A DNA stretch of 64,000 nucleotides from Desertibacillus haloalkaliphilus (GCF_019039105.1 NZ_JAHPIV010000001.1:215382-279381), one strand, 5' to 3'. Shown: positions 54,978-64,000, numbered from the stretch's first letter. Numbers and translations are program-made. Notes: generated from the sequence alone by a model not told the origin.

Positions 54978-55776
54978 CTGAAACAGCCTCTGCTTCATCT
55001 TTGTTCGCTTGTTTCGTTCTCGGGTTAAAAGCACTCAACTTTTCTTGAAGAATTTTTGGGTTTTGACCTGATTGCACACCAATGACGCCTTCAATAACTA
55101 CTTGCTTCATAAACACTTCGTCTTCGGTTTTATTTTCTAATTTACTTGCCATCGGTAAAAAGACAAGATTAGCAATCACCGTTCCGTATAACGTTGTTAA
55201 TAACGCTAATGCCATATTAGGCCCGAGTGTAGATGGGTCATTTAAATTCTGAAGCATCAAGACTAACCCAATTAACGTACCTATCATTCCCCATGCTGGT
55301 GCATATTCACCAGCTTTTTGGATGATGAGTCTCCCTTTATTATGACGCTCTTCCATCGCTACCACTTCAGCCATCATAATATCCTTAATGACATCTGGTT
55401 CAATTCCATCAACTGCTAAGAGTACACCTTTTTTTATGAATGGATCCTCAACATCTTCTAATCCAGCCTCTAAGGCTAATAACCCTTCACGCCGAGCTTT
55501 TCCTGACAGTTCAACAAACGTATTGATGAGCTCATCTAAGTCATACTCTTCGTGTTGGAATCCTTCGCGAATCACTTTAGGAACGAGTTTTAGTTCTACC
55601 ATTGAAAAATTAATTAATAACGCTGCAGCTAAACCACCTAGCACAATCATAATTGATGACACCTGAATAAAAGCAGCGAGGCCACCGTCTTCACTGCTTG
55701 AAAAATAGACAGCAAAAAGGATTACCGTGACCCCAACAAAAATCCCAACCGGTGTTAATATATCAAATTTCTTCAT
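54967..55776 (-). CDS. motP: Flagellar stator protein MotP
   Basis: MotA/TolQ/ExbB-family membrane protein of 269 residues. Four helices are visible (about 9-26, 37-57, 155-175 and 185-207), with a cytoplasmic loop between 60 and 150 carrying the charged residues that contact FliG. The conserved GMIGTLIGLVLML is in the third helix, and TTLYGTVIANLVFLP in the fourth. The ATG is preceded by GGGAGAGGA. It is co-transcribed with motS, downstream of ccpA, as in B. subtilis (ytxDE). Confidence 0.95.
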   Translation of the reverse strand: MKKFDILTPVGIFVGVTVILFAVYFSSSEDGGLAAFIQVSSIMIVLGGLAAALLINFSMVELKLVPKVIREGFQHEEYDLDELINTFVELSGKARREGLLALEAGLEDVEDPFIKKGVLLAVDGIEPDVIKDIMMAEVVAMEERHNKGRLIIQKAGEYAPAWGMIGTLIGLVLMLQNLNDPSTLGPNMALALLTTLYGTVIANLVFLPMASKLENKTEDEVFMKQVVIEGVIGVQSGQNPKILQEKLSAFNPRTKQANKDEAEAVSDEA

Positions 55777-55841
55777 ATTCCTCTCCCTAACTACTGACGC
55801 CGTCTCTTCTGCTTGCGACGTTTTCTATCGAGCGATTGCGA

Positions 55842-56843
55842 TTATGTAGATGTCGAATTACGGAACTCAATACGATGTGGCAAGACAACGATGTGCTCGC
55901 TAACCTCTTCTTTGTTCATATACTTCGTTAATAATCTCATCGAAACTGCTCCAATGTCGTACATAGGTTGTACAACGGTTGTTAGTGTCGGGCGAACCAT
56001 CGTTGCCAAACGTGTATTATCAAACCCTATCACTTCAATATCTTTTGGAACATTGTATTTAAGGTCTTGGGCACCATGAATGACGCCTAAAGCCATTTCA
56101 TCGGTGGCTGCAAAAATTGCCGTTGGTTTGTCTTCAATCTCCAAGAATGACTGGAACGCTTCTCTTCCTGAATCATACGTATAATCGCCAATCACAATGT
56201 TTTCTTCTTTAAATGTCAACCCATTTTCTTCCAGCGCTTCGCGATAACCAATGAATTTTTGATAGCCGTTCACAGGATCTTCTAATGATCCAGACACCAT
56301 TCCAATGTTTTTATGACCTTCCTTAATTAAATGAGAAATTGCATCATAGACTGCTTGTCTATAATCAATATTGACCGACGGAAACTCACGATCTTCATCT
56401 AGGGTAGCTGCAAGCACCACAGGAACAGGAGAGCGTTTAAACTGTTCTGCATGTTCAGGAGTAATCTCTCCACCCATAAATACAATTCCATCCACTTGCT
56501 TTTCTAACAGTGTATTAATGAGATGGATTTCTTTTTCTTTGTTTTGATCGGAGTTACAAAGAATAATATTATATTTATACATCGTTGCGATATCTTCAAT
56601 CCCTCGTGCTAATTCAGCAAAGAAAATACTCGATATATCAGGGATAATTACTCCGACAGTTGTCGTACGCTTACTAGCTAATCCGCGTGCAACCGCATTA
56701 GGACGGTACCCTAGCCGTTCAATCGCTTCTAGTACCTTTTTTCTCGTCGCTGGTTTAACATTTGGGTTACCATTCACGACACGAGAAACCGTCGCCATTG
56801 ATACGCCAGCCTCTCTTGCTACATCATAAATTGTTGTATTCAA
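55842..56843 (-). CDS. ccpA: Catabolite control protein A
   Basis: LacI-family master regulator of carbon catabolite control; binds cre sites with HPr-Ser46-P. It has 333 residues. The helix-turn-helix and hinge (about 1-58) read [20 protein letters not shown] and [15 protein letters not shown]; the periplasmic-binding-like core follows. The start is a TTG at 56843, 7 nt behind GGAGG. It is in the classical place beside aroA. Its product is expected to act on the acsA/acuA region in this same window. Confidence 0.97.
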   Translation of the reverse strand: MNTTIYDVAREAGVSMATVSRVVNGNPNVKPATRKKVLEAIERLGYRPNAVARGLASKRTTTVGVIIPDISSIFFAELARGIEDIATMYKYNIILCNSDQNKEKEIHLINTLLEKQVDGIVFMGGEITPEHAEQFKRSPVPVVLAATLDEDREFPSVNIDYRQAVYDAISHLIKEGHKNIGMVSGSLEDPVNGYQKFIGYREALEENGLTFKEENIVIGDYTYDSGREAFQSFLEIEDKPTAIFAATDEMALGVIHGAQDLKYNVPKDIEVIGFDNTRLATMVRPTLTTVVQPMYDIGAVSMRLLTKYMNKEEVSEHIVVLPHRIEFRNSTST

Positions 56844-57084
56844 CTCTGATCCTCCTCTATTTTACCTATCACTAGTCAGACTTAGTTAATGTATAGTTAT
56901 CATATTATACATTCAGGAGGTCCGCAATCTCTTTCCATTGGTTATATCGACTAGTCGTCGATTTTTTTTAATCAGTAATAGGTATTTTCAGCAAAACATT
57001 TTTGTCATTTACGCATTTTATTGGAGACTGAGGGTTATTATTGTTATATTAGTTTATTTTTTCCCCCATCGACAGAAAACTATA

Positions 57085-57340
57085 CCGCCCCTTTTCCACT
57101 TCACCAAACTCACTTCTCCACCTCAGTGTATTTACCCTCATATTTCAATCTAAGGCGGTGCGAGTAAGCGCACTTCTCTGATTTTTCTTCCATGTTCGCG
57201 CACTCCGCCCCTTGACGCTCCTCCGAACAAACTTCTCCTACTTCAGTGAATTCTCCCTAATACTTAATCCTAAGGCGGTGCGAGTAAGTGCACTTCTCTG
57301 ATTTTTCTTCCATGTTGGCGCACTCCGCCCCTTTACCACA
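57085..57340 (+). repeat. Two-hairpin repeat family, two tandem copies
   Basis: AAGGCGGTGCGAGTAAG occurs at 57152 and 57272 (120 bp apart), each followed by GCGCACTCCGCCCC and preceded by CTTCTCC and CAGTG. Same orientation as the copies at 11.0 and 63.6 kb. It lies between ccpA and the aroA terminator; the rest of 56844-57084 holds no gene. Confidence 0.85.
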
Positions 57341-57372
57341 AGAAAAACCTCCTGTCATAGCAACAGAAGGTT
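57341..57372 (-). terminator. Terminator of aroA
   Basis: On the minus strand AACCTTCTGT pairs with ACAGGAGGTT, then TTTTCTTG. Confidence 0.8.
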
Positions 57373-57384
57373 GATTTCATGTCA

Positions 57385-58461
57385 TTACCCTTTATATAAC
57401 CCTGAGTCTCTTAACGAACCAAGGAATGTTTCGAATTGATCAAGGTCCATTTGCTGCGCTGAATCTGAAAGAGCAACCGCAGGATCTGGATGAACTTCAG
57501 CCATAACAGCATCGGCGCCGATCGCTAGGGCAGCTTTTGCAGCTGGTAATAATAAATCTCTTCTTCCTGTAGAGTGTGTAACATCAACAAGAACTGGAAG
57601 ATGTGTTTCTTGCTTTAAGATCGGTACAGCAGAAATATCTAATGTATTTCGTGTCGCTTTTTCATACGTACGAATACCACGCTCACATAACATAATTTGT
57701 CCGTTACCTTTAGAGATGATATATTCAGCTGCATTAATGAATTCTTCAATTGTCGCAGATAAACCACGCTTCAATAATACTGGCTTATTAACTGATCCCG
57801 CAGCTTTTAACAATTCAAAGTTTTGCATGTTACGTGCGCCAATTTGGATGACATCGATGTAATCAACGGCTGTTTCAATGTCTTGTGGGCTAACAATCTC
57901 ACTGATAACCGCCATATCATATTCTTCAGCAACACGCTTTAAAATTTGTAAACCTTCAACCCCTAGGCCTTGGAAGTCATATGGTGATGTACGCGGCTTA
58001 AATGCACCACCACGTAAAAACTTCAAGCCTTGTTTTTTCATTGCCTCAGCGACAGCAGCAACTTGTTCATAGCTTTCAACTGAACATGGTCCAGTAATCA
58101 AACGTTGCTGTCCATCACCGATCGTTTCGCCTTTAAGGTTAATAACTGTATCTTCTGGATGTTTTTTACGAGATACGAGTAAAGCTTTACGGTTATCATC
58201 CTCTTGTAGTTCAAGACTTGCTTTGAAAATTTGTTTAAACAAATGCTGTAATGTTGATGTTTCGAACGGGCCTTCGTTCTTTGCTGCGATTAAATCGAGC
58301 ATTTTTCGTTCACGAACAGGATCAAAACGATTCACACCTTGCTTGCTTTTCACTTGGCCAATTTCTTGAACTAAGCTTGCACGTTCATTGATTAGCTCTA
58401 ATAATTTTAAGTTCACATCATCTAATTGGTTTCTTAACGCATCTAATTGCTCGTTACTCAT
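57385..58461 (-). CDS. aroA: Chorismate mutase / DAHP synthase
   Basis: A bifunctional entry enzyme of aromatic amino acid synthesis. It has 358 residues, as in B. subtilis AroA. The N-terminal AroQ-type chorismate mutase domain (about 1-88, [30 protein letters not shown]) serves as the feedback-sensing module for the type I-beta DAHP synthase (about 100-345; [47 protein letters not shown]). GAGGAG lies 9 nt upstream of the ATG. It is upstream of ccpA but a separate unit with its own terminator. Confidence 0.97.
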   Translation of the reverse strand: MSNEQLDALRNQLDDVNLKLLELINERASLVQEIGQVKSKQGVNRFDPVRERKMLDLIAAKNEGPFETSTLQHLFKQIFKASLELQEDDNRKALLVSRKKHPEDTVINLKGETIGDGQQRLITGPCSVESYEQVAAVAEAMKKQGLKFLRGGAFKPRTSPYDFQGLGVEGLQILKRVAEEYDMAVISEIVSPQDIETAVDYIDVIQIGARNMQNFELLKAAGSVNKPVLLKRGLSATIEEFINAAEYIISKGNGQIMLCERGIRTYEKATRNTLDISAVPILKQETHLPVLVDVTHSTGRRDLLLPAAKAALAIGADAVMAEVHPDPAVALSDSAQQMDLDQFETFLGSLRDSGLYKG

Positions 58462-58661
58462 TCTCTCCCACTCCTCTTCTGTGTTTCAAAGATTCGAAAT
58501 TTATGGTACATTTCTAATGATTAGGGATAATTATAAACGAAATCTTCTAAAATGTCACGAATTATTTCTTTATTAATTAAACGCTTTTAAGCACTAAAGT
58601 ATTTTAGGCGTTTTATTCGTGACTGTAATCGAACTATTTATGGAAAAGAAGGTGTCAAACC

Positions 58662-60836
58662 ATGACCACAGATTCACCCTCACCGGTGTTTGCCTTAGAT
58701 ATTGGAACACGCTCCGTTGTTGGGTTACTGCTTCACCAACATAAACAAAAATATGAAGTCATTGATATTGAAATGATGGAACATGAAGAACGCTCAATGA
58801 TGGATGGACAAATCCATCATGTTCTGGCTGTCTCAAAAGTGATATCCGAAGTAAAGGAGCGGTTAGAAAACAAACACGGTCCTTTAAAGAGCGTATGCGT
58901 CGCTGCTGCCGGTCGTTCCTTGAAAACGAAGCGGGCACACGTCGAAATAGATATATCTCGTAAAGGGAACGTTGACGAACAAGATATTCTTCACCTAGAG
59001 TTAAGCGCCGTACAGCAAGCACAATATGATCTTGCACAAGAGTTTCAAGACGAAAAAAGCATCAATTATTATTGTGTCGGTTATTCGGTGTTAACTTATC
59101 AACTAGATGGTGAAACGATTGGCAGTCTCATTGATCAAGCCGGAAAAACAGCTGCGGTTGAAGTTATTGCGACCTTTCTTCCTAAGGTTGTTGTCGAATC
59201 ACTCTTAGCCGCTCTCACCCGTGCGAACCTTGAACTTGAGGCACTAACCCTTGAGCCCATCGCAGCGATCAATGTATTAATCCCACCATCGATGCGCAGA
59301 CTGAATGTTGCTCTAGTTGATATCGGTGCCGGAACGTCAGATATAGCCATAACAGATGAGAACACAGTGACTGCCTATGGCATGGTTCCTATTGCTGGTG
59401 ATGAAGTAACAGAGGCAATCAGTGACGAGTTCTTACTCGATTTCCCTGATGCTGAACAAGTTAAAAGGCAGCTGGCGACAAAGGAGGAAGTTGTATTAAC
59501 CGATATTTTAGGGTTTGAAACGACATACAAGCGTGACGATGTCCTTCGTCCGATCAATGAAACGATCGAGAAGTTAGCAAAGGCAATTACAGATGAAATT
59601 CTTTCTTTAAACAAACGAACACCAAAAGCCGTTATGCTTGTTGGCGGCGGTAGTATGACACCAAATCTAGCGAAGTCGATTGCTAGACTATTACAGCTAC
59701 CAGATAACCGTGTCGCCATCCGTGGCATTGATGCAATCAAATCATTAACATTGTCCGATTCCATTCACCCTGGGCCTGAACTCGTGACACCCATTGGAAT
59801 CGCGATTGCTTCAAAAGAACACCCGATTGAATATATTAGTGTCGACGTAAACGAAAACCCATTACGTTTATTTGATGTCAAACAACTAACAATTGGAGAT
59901 GCCTTGCTTGCAGCTGGTATTGAAGTGTCTAAGCTTTATGGGAAGCCTGGGATGGCGATGGTTGTGACTATTGATGAGCGTCTGATTACGGTACCAGGTG
60001 AGCACGGAAAGCCTCCTCAGCTTGAAAAAAATGGCTCTCCTGCACGTTTAGATGAGCCAATTGAAGCTAATGATCAGATTCGTGTATACAAAGGTGAAGA
60101 TGGACGCGACGCCGAGGCAACAATTGCAGACCTGATCGGTGAATGTCCGCAAATGTCGTTCTCATTAAATGGCGAGCCCGTACAAATCGCAGCAGAAATT
60201 CGTAAAAACGGCCAAACCGTATCTAGTGAGACATCACTATCGGACCGCGATGAAGTGACCATACACATGCCAAAGACCATCGCTGACCTATTTACTTATC
60301 AAAAAAGAACAAGCGAGCTTGAGCGTTTACAGCCACTCTCGATTGTTCTCAATAACAAAACAGTTCACTTTTCAAACCATACAGCAGAGATTATACGAAA
60401 TGGGGCAACAGCAAGTCTCGAATCTCTAATTAGAAATGGAGACACCCTCGAGGTTCGACCTAGTCAACAATCCGCACTAACCGTCAAAGACTTGTGTGAA
60501 CGCGAGAACATTGAGTTACACTCATCCATAACGGTATTTTTTAACGGTAACCCGATTACGCTCACAAAAGAAACAGTTGAAATGAAACGGGGGGAAACCG
60601 TGCTTGAAGAACAGTCAACATTAGTAAATGGCGACGTCCTGACACTTAGCTCTATTGAGCATGAGCCATTTATCTTTCAAGATGTGTTTCGCGAGATAGA
60701 GATCGATCTCACACATCAGCCTCATCAGAAAGTGGTGATCACAAAAAACGGTGACGACACAGATTTTTCTGCACCAATACAAACCGGTGATAAATTAGAA
60801 GTTAGATTCGTTTCAACAGTACGTGAAGATGGGTAA
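58662..60836 (+). CDS. FtsA-like ATPase with five C-terminal beta-rich repeats
   Basis: A 724-residue protein. The first 385 residues are an actin-fold FtsA/PilM-type ATPase: phosphate 1 ALDIGTRSVVG (11-21), phosphate 2 VALVDIGAGTSDIAI (216-230), adenosine site LVGGGSMTP (326-334). The C-terminal half consists of five diverged units at about 409-477, 486-536, 538-600, 605-664 and 669-717. Most follow the pattern (T)I-x-DL…, V/I-x-x-NG-x-P/V-I, x-R/KNG, ending L-x-NGD-x-L-x-V. There is no membrane helix. It is not FtsA of the division cluster. In B. subtilis I recall no such gene between aroA and ytxJ. Role unknown; a cell-envelope or division scaffold is a guess. Confidence 0.88.
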   Translation: MTTDSPSPVFALDIGTRSVVGLLLHQHKQKYEVIDIEMMEHEERSMMDGQIHHVLAVSKVISEVKERLENKHGPLKSVCVAAAGRSLKTKRAHVEIDISRKGNVDEQDILHLELSAVQQAQYDLAQEFQDEKSINYYCVGYSVLTYQLDGETIGSLIDQAGKTAAVEVIATFLPKVVVESLLAALTRANLELEALTLEPIAAINVLIPPSMRRLNVALVDIGAGTSDIAITDENTVTAYGMVPIAGDEVTEAISDEFLLDFPDAEQVKRQLATKEEVVLTDILGFETTYKRDDVLRPINETIEKLAKAITDEILSLNKRTPKAVMLVGGGSMTPNLAKSIARLLQLPDNRVAIRGIDAIKSLTLSDSIHPGPELVTPIGIAIASKEHPIEYISVDVNENPLRLFDVKQLTIGDALLAAGIEVSKLYGKPGMAMVVTIDERLITVPGEHGKPPQLEKNGSPARLDEPIEANDQIRVYKGEDGRDAEATIADLIGECPQMSFSLNGEPVQIAAEIRKNGQTVSSETSLSDRDEVTIHMPKTIADLFTYQKRTSELERLQPLSIVLNNKTVHFSNHTAEIIRNGATASLESLIRNGDTLEVRPSQQSALTVKDLCERENIELHSSITVFFNGNPITLTKETVEMKRGETVLEEQSTLVNGDVLTLSSIEHEPFIFQDVFREIEIDLTHQPHQKVVITKNGDDTDFSAPIQTGDKLEVRFVSTVREDG

Positions 60837-60938
60837 AAAAGGATCCGTTTACTACACGAATTCGAACTTAACGCCTTATTTACTATTTTTGTAGCTTATA
60901 ACGGAACTAGGGCTTACACCCCCATCCTTCAACATAAT

Positions 60939-60970
60939 AAGAGGCCAAATCATCCACGATTTGGCCTCTT
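60939..60970. terminator. Bidirectional terminator before ytxJ
   Basis: AAGAGGCCAAATC pairs perfectly with GATTTGGCCTCTT between the FtsA-like gene and ytxJ. Confidence 0.85.
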
Positions 60971-61009
60971 ACTCGTATGTGCTACTATACAAAACAGCTC
61001 TATACTTGG

Positions 61010-61339
61010 CTATTTACTCCACAGCTCTTGTAAAGTCGCATACGTAACATCCCAATGAGATTTGTCATAAGCGACGTTCTGATCAACAAATAGCAATGCT
61101 TGCGGTGATTCATGTTTGATTTCAAACTCATCAGCAATTTGATTTGATAATGGTCGAGCCTCTTGAACATTTAAATAATAAAAGTCGGTGTCTTGATTGT
61201 CTTCAGCAAAATTTTGAAACTCCTCAAATGCGTTCTCACTAATCGGACAAGTCGTACTGTTTTTTAATAAAAATACCTTTTGCTGACTTTTAAGTACTTC
61301 TGAAAATGCATCATATGTGTCTACTTTTTTTAATGCCAT
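61010..61339 (-). CDS. ytxJ: Bacillithiol-system redox protein YtxJ
   Basis: A 109-residue thioredoxin-fold, monothiol protein, thought to act as a bacilliredoxin-like partner in bacillithiol-using Firmicutes. The single active-site Cys31 is in NSTTCPISENAF, with TCP-I-S replacing CxxC. The cis-Pro region ESPQALLF lies near 77. GGGAGAG precedes the ATG. Last gene of the ytxGHJ operon, 26 bp after ytxH. Confidence 0.94.
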   Translation of the reverse strand: MALKKVDTYDAFSEVLKSQQKVFLLKNSTTCPISENAFEEFQNFAEDNQDTDFYYLNVQEARPLSNQIADEFEIKHESPQALLFVDQNVAYDKSHWDVTYATLQELWSK

Positions 61340-61365
61340 CGTCTCTCTCCCTTTCTTTAAATCAT

Positions 61366-61782
61366 TTATTGACGCTTATCGTTTTCTTCAGTGATCGATT
61401 GATGTAATTGTTCCACTTCTTTTCTTACGTTGTCAGCAATGTCCTCATTCGTATCTTTTATATCATCAGTAAGATCGCCAACAAGCTCATCTGCTGACTG
61501 CCTCATGTCTTCAACATCTCTTTTTACATTTGCAGATACTTCTTTCACTTTATCAACCATTTCATTTGATTGATCAGTAACCGTCTGTACTAGTTCAGAC
61601 GATTTGTCCTTTGCGGATGATGCAAATGTATTCCCTTTTTCATATACAAGTTGAGCACCTTCATTAAGATCTTCACGTAACTCTTTTCCTGACTTAGGTG
61701 CAAGTAAAAGTGCTGCTGATGCTCCAGCAATGCCTCCAATTAACGTTCCAATCATAAAATCTTTCGTATTGATTTGACCCAT
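61366..61782 (-). CDS. ytxH: YtxH stress-related membrane-associated protein
   Basis: A 138-residue YtxH-domain protein. A glycine-rich short membrane segment IGTLIGGIAGASAALLLAPK with the family signature SGKELREDL (about 10-38) is followed by a long amphipathic helix region rich in D, E, K and V (about 45-135). The ATG overlaps the ytxG stop (TAATG) and is preceded by AAGGAGG. In B. subtilis ytxGHJ responds to sigma-B and sigma-H, which suggests a general stress or stationary-phase role; the molecular function is not known. Confidence 0.92.
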   Translation of the reverse strand: MGQINTKDFMIGTLIGGIAGASAALLLAPKSGKELREDLNEGAQLVYEKGNTFASSAKDKSSELVQTVTDQSNEMVDKVKEVSANVKRDVEDMRQSADELVGDLTDDIKDTNEDIADNVRKEVEQLHQSITEENDKRQ

Positions 61783-62222
61783 TACTTTTCCTCCTTGTTC
61801 GTATTTTCATATTGTTGTTTCGTAACTTTCCACTTTCGATATAAATCAATCGCTACATTTCCCCATTGGACCGCTTGACCAATCTGCTCAGATTGTCGTT
61901 CAGCCTGCTTGGAAACATTTTCTGAAACATTCCGAACGGAGCGATTGACTCCTTGTAATGAATCCCCTAAATCCTTCACAGATACAAAGACCGAATTTAA
62001 CGATTCTGATTTATGTTGGATGTCTTCAGCTAGGCGATTCGATTTATGTAATAGCTGTTCCGTTTCTTTCGTCACTCCATTTAATTGCTTTTCTAAACTA
62101 CTCATCGTGTTCGCCACGTTATCAAGCGTTCTTGTCGCAGCTCGTAGGGTTCGTGTCAAATAAATCACAAGAACTGCAAACGCGATGGCGATAATCAAAA
62201 CACTGATGTAAATAAACTCCAC
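61782..62222 (-). CDS. ytxG: DUF948 protein YtxG
   Basis: A 146-residue DUF948-family protein. One N-terminal membrane helix (about 4-22, YISVLIIAIAFAVLVIYLTR) is followed by a long coiled coil (about 25-125) with regular heptads (TMSSLEKQLNGVTKETEQLL). The GTG at 62222 is chosen because GGAGG lies 11 nt upstream; the GTG four codons before it is inside that site. First gene of ytxGHJ. No sigma-B or sigma-H promoter could be assigned with confidence in the gap 62223-62444, although AGTGAATGA resembles a sigma-H -10 element. Confidence 0.9.
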   Translation of the reverse strand: MEFIYISVLIIAIAFAVLVIYLTRTLRAATRTLDNVANTMSSLEKQLNGVTKETEQLLHKSNRLAEDIQHKSESLNSVFVSVKDLGDSLQGVNRSVRNVSENVSKQAERQSEQIGQAVQWGNVAIDLYRKWKVTKQQYENTNKEEK

Positions 62223-62444
62223 CTTTCGTTCCACCTCCTTTTTTGTGAACGCTCTCTTCTATTTCATTCACTCAATTTCTCATTATTAAACATAAACATG
62301 TTCAAGCGAGGAAGAAATGACTGAAGCTTTCACGTTACCCTTTATTTTACAACAAGCTACCTAATCTTCCAATAATTATGTATGTAACTATGACAATAGC
62401 TTCTGATCAGGTAGAATAGAGAGAAAATGAAGGAGGCTATTCTT

Positions 62445-63560
62445 ATGAGAGATCCAAGAATTGAAACATTAGCAAAAAATTTAATCCAATATTCTGTTAA
62501 ACTTCAGCCTGGTGAGAATGTTTTAATTGAAAATTTTGGCCTACAAAAAGAACTTGTTACCGCCCTTGTCAATGAAGCGTATGCATCAGGTGGTTTCCCA
62601 TTCACATTGTTGAAAGACCATCAGGTCGACCGTTCTATTTTACGAGGGGCAAGCGAACAGCAACTCGAAAAAATGGCCACATTTGAAGCCAATGTGATGC
62701 GTGAAATGGATGCCTATATCGGTTTACGTGCAGGCGATAACATTGCTGAACTATCCGATGTGCCAAATGACAAAATGGCCTTGCATGGGAAAACGATAGG
62801 CACAAAGGTCCATCGTGAAATCCGTGTCCCCCATACAAAATGGTGCGTTCTCCGCTATCCAAGTTCTTCAATGGCACAACTAGCGAGCATGAGCACTGAA
62901 GGTTTTGAAGACTTTTACTTTGATGTCTGTAACCTTGATTACGATAAAATGTCAAAGGCGATGGAACCGCTTGTTGAATTGATGGATAAGACTGAACGCG
63001 TTCGTATTAAAGGTGAAGGTACGGATTTGGAGTTTTCGATTAAAGATATTCCAGCGATTAAATGTGCTGGTGAAATGAATATTCCAGATGGTGAGGTTTA
63101 TACAGCTCCAGTCAAAGATTCCGTCAATGGGACGATTACATACAATACACCGTCTCCTTACCAAGGATTTACGTTTGAGAAGATTTCATTTACGTTTAAG
63201 GATGGAAAGATCATTGAGGCAAGTGCGAATGACAGTGAACGACTCAATGCAATTTTAGATAGTGATGAGGGAGCACGGTTCATTGGTGAATTTGCCATTG
63301 GAGTTAACCCCCACATTCAAACACCAATGCAAGACATTCTCTTTGATGAGAAGATCGACGGCAGCTTCCACTTCACTCCGGGTCAAGCGTACGAGGATGC
63401 TTGGAACGGGAATCAATCCTCCATTCATTGGGATATCGTCATGATTCAACGTCCAGAATACGGTGGAGGTGAAATTTACTTTGATGACGTGTTAATTCGC
63501 AAAGACGGACGTTTTGTTATCCCTGAGCTTGAAGGGTTAAATCCTGAGAATTTAAAATAA
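62445..63560 (+). CDS. ampS: M29 family aminopeptidase
   Basis: A cytoplasmic metallo-aminopeptidase of the thermophilic-aminopeptidase (M29) family. It has 371 residues; some family members, including B. subtilis AmpS, are about 410. Metal-ligand regions are visible: the acidic residues in CAGEMNIPDGEVYTAP near 207 and in FIGEFAIGVNP near 281. HIQTP and HFTPGQAYEDAWNGNQSSIH lie near 300-333, and IYFDDVLIRKDGRFV at the end. The ATG at 62445 has AAGGAGG 8 nt upstream; six upstream codons are rejected. Single gene, divergent from ytxG. Downstream lies the repeat array instead of a clear terminator. Confidence 0.93.
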   Translation: MRDPRIETLAKNLIQYSVKLQPGENVLIENFGLQKELVTALVNEAYASGGFPFTLLKDHQVDRSILRGASEQQLEKMATFEANVMREMDAYIGLRAGDNIAELSDVPNDKMALHGKTIGTKVHREIRVPHTKWCVLRYPSSSMAQLASMSTEGFEDFYFDVCNLDYDKMSKAMEPLVELMDKTERVRIKGEGTDLEFSIKDIPAIKCAGEMNIPDGEVYTAPVKDSVNGTITYNTPSPYQGFTFEKISFTFKDGKIIEASANDSERLNAILDSDEGARFIGEFAIGVNPHIQTPMQDILFDEKIDGSFHFTPGQAYEDAWNGNQSSIHWDIVMIQRPEYGGGEIYFDDVLIRKDGRFVIPELEGLNPENLK

Positions 63561-63589
63561 CCGTTTCAGTTCGTCATCAGTATCCCCCC

Positions 63590-64000
63590 ATTCTACGATC
63601 CAAGGCGGTGCGAGTAAGCCTACTTCTCCGATTATCCTTCTTTGTTGGCGCACTCCGCTTCTTCCCTTCACTGAATACACTTCTCCTCACCAGTGTATTC
63701 ACCCTCATATTTTAATCCAAGGCGGTGCGAGTAAGCCTACTTCTCTGATTACCCACCATTTGCTGGCGCACTCCGCCCCTTTACAACTTCTCTGAATACA
63801 CTTCTCCTCACCAGTGTATTCACCCTCATATTTTAATCCAAGGCGGTGTGAGTAAGCCTACTTCTCTGATTACCCACCATTTGCTGGCGCACTCCGCCCC
63901 TTCCCTTCTCTGAATACACTTCTCCTCACCAGTGTATTCTCCCTCACCATTCAATCCAAGGCGGTGCGAGTAAGCCTACTTCTCTGATTACCCACCATTG
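63590..64000 (+). repeat. Tandem array of two-hairpin repeats, continues past the window
   Basis: AAGGCGGTG begins units at 63602, 63719, 63840 and 63958, giving periods of 117, 121 and 118 bp. Each unit has two hairpins: GAATACAC/GTGTATTC around CTTCTCCTCACCA, and GGCGGTGCG/CGCACTCCGCC around a middle with GTAAGCCTACTTCTCTGATT. The copies differ at a few percent of bases, with the first copy the most diverged. No ORF uses the array. Confidence 0.95.

Noticed and set aside
58662..60836. True cell-division FtsA
   Set aside because: No ftsZ next to it, no amphipathic membrane-targeting helix at the C-terminus, and a 315-residue repeat region instead.
63590..64000. CRISPR array
   Set aside because: The repeating unit is about 118 bp and the sequence between hairpins is itself conserved, so there are no unique spacers; no cas genes in the window.

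Overview
The window is a compact, almost fully syntenic stretch of a Bacillaceae chromosome. The gene order malic enzyme–dnaE–ytrHI–nrnA–ytpI–ytoI … ytkL–ald–ytkK–argHG … ackA–ytxK–tpx–gerW–ytfI–yteJ–sppA–nadK2–ytcJ–ytcI–ssp–thiI–nifZ–braB–ezrA–hisJ–refZ–ytsP–dgcP–rpsD–tyrS … acsA–acuABC–motSP–ccpA–aroA … ytxJHG follows the ytsJ-to-ytxG region of Bacillus subtilis with few changes. An endospore former is indicated by sspA, gerW (ytfJ) and ytrHI. A bacillithiol user is indicated by ytxJ. A sodium-type flagellar stator (MotPS) beside ccpA and many acidic proteins would fit an alkaliphilic or halotolerant Bacillus relative, but that last step is inference. No rRNA, tRNA, CRISPR array, prophage or intact insertion sequence was seen.

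Layout: 1–10.6 kb holds central metabolism and replication (malic enzyme cut by the left edge, DnaE), the sporulation pair ytrHI, nano-RNase NrnA and the DRTGG/CBS protein YtoI. 10.6–17.2 kb holds alanine dehydrogenase, a small SDR enzyme, a universal stress protein and the argGH operon with an ArgR-type operator–promoter. 17.2–27.2 kb holds an EcsC protein, a decayed Lon-like protease, a YhaM exoribonuclease, acetate kinase, thiol peroxidase, gerW–ytfI and yteJ–sppA. 27.4–34.7 kb holds NAD kinase, an amidohydrolase, an acyl-CoA ligase, an alpha/beta SASP and the thiI–nifZ 4-thiouridine pair. 35–43.2 kb holds a branched-chain amino acid carrier, EzrA, histidinol phosphatase, RefZ, free-Met sulfoxide reductase and a diguanylate cyclase. 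43.2–48.9 kb holds rpsD with a structured leader, a T-box controlled tyrosyl-tRNA synthetase and a large class A PBP. 48.9–64 kb holds the acsA/acuABC acetate module, MTA/SAH nucleosidase, MotPS, CcpA, AroA, an FtsA-like fusion protein, ytxGHJ and an M29 aminopeptidase.

Functional links: AckA, AcsA, AcuA and AcuC form the acetate-activation and acetyl-CoA synthetase acetylation switch, and CcpA is encoded nearby; a palindromic cre-like site lies at the start of acsA. ThiI and NifZ act together in tRNA thiolation. The argGH operon carries ARG-box-like palindromes around its promoter.

The most unusual material is non-coding or broken: (i) a family of about 118-bp two-hairpin repeats in tandem at the right edge, also present at 57.1 kb and 11.0 kb and as an inverted shortened relic at 4.84 kb; (ii) a 198-bp MITE-like element of nested palindromes with a candidate target duplication at 4.6 kb; (iii) a Lon-like protease gene reduced by what looks like a microhomology deletion plus a one-base frameshift; (iv) five degenerate repeats in the C-terminal half of the FtsA-like protein; (v) several other extragenic palindromes. 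I did not find a clear novel multi-gene defence or biosynthetic system.
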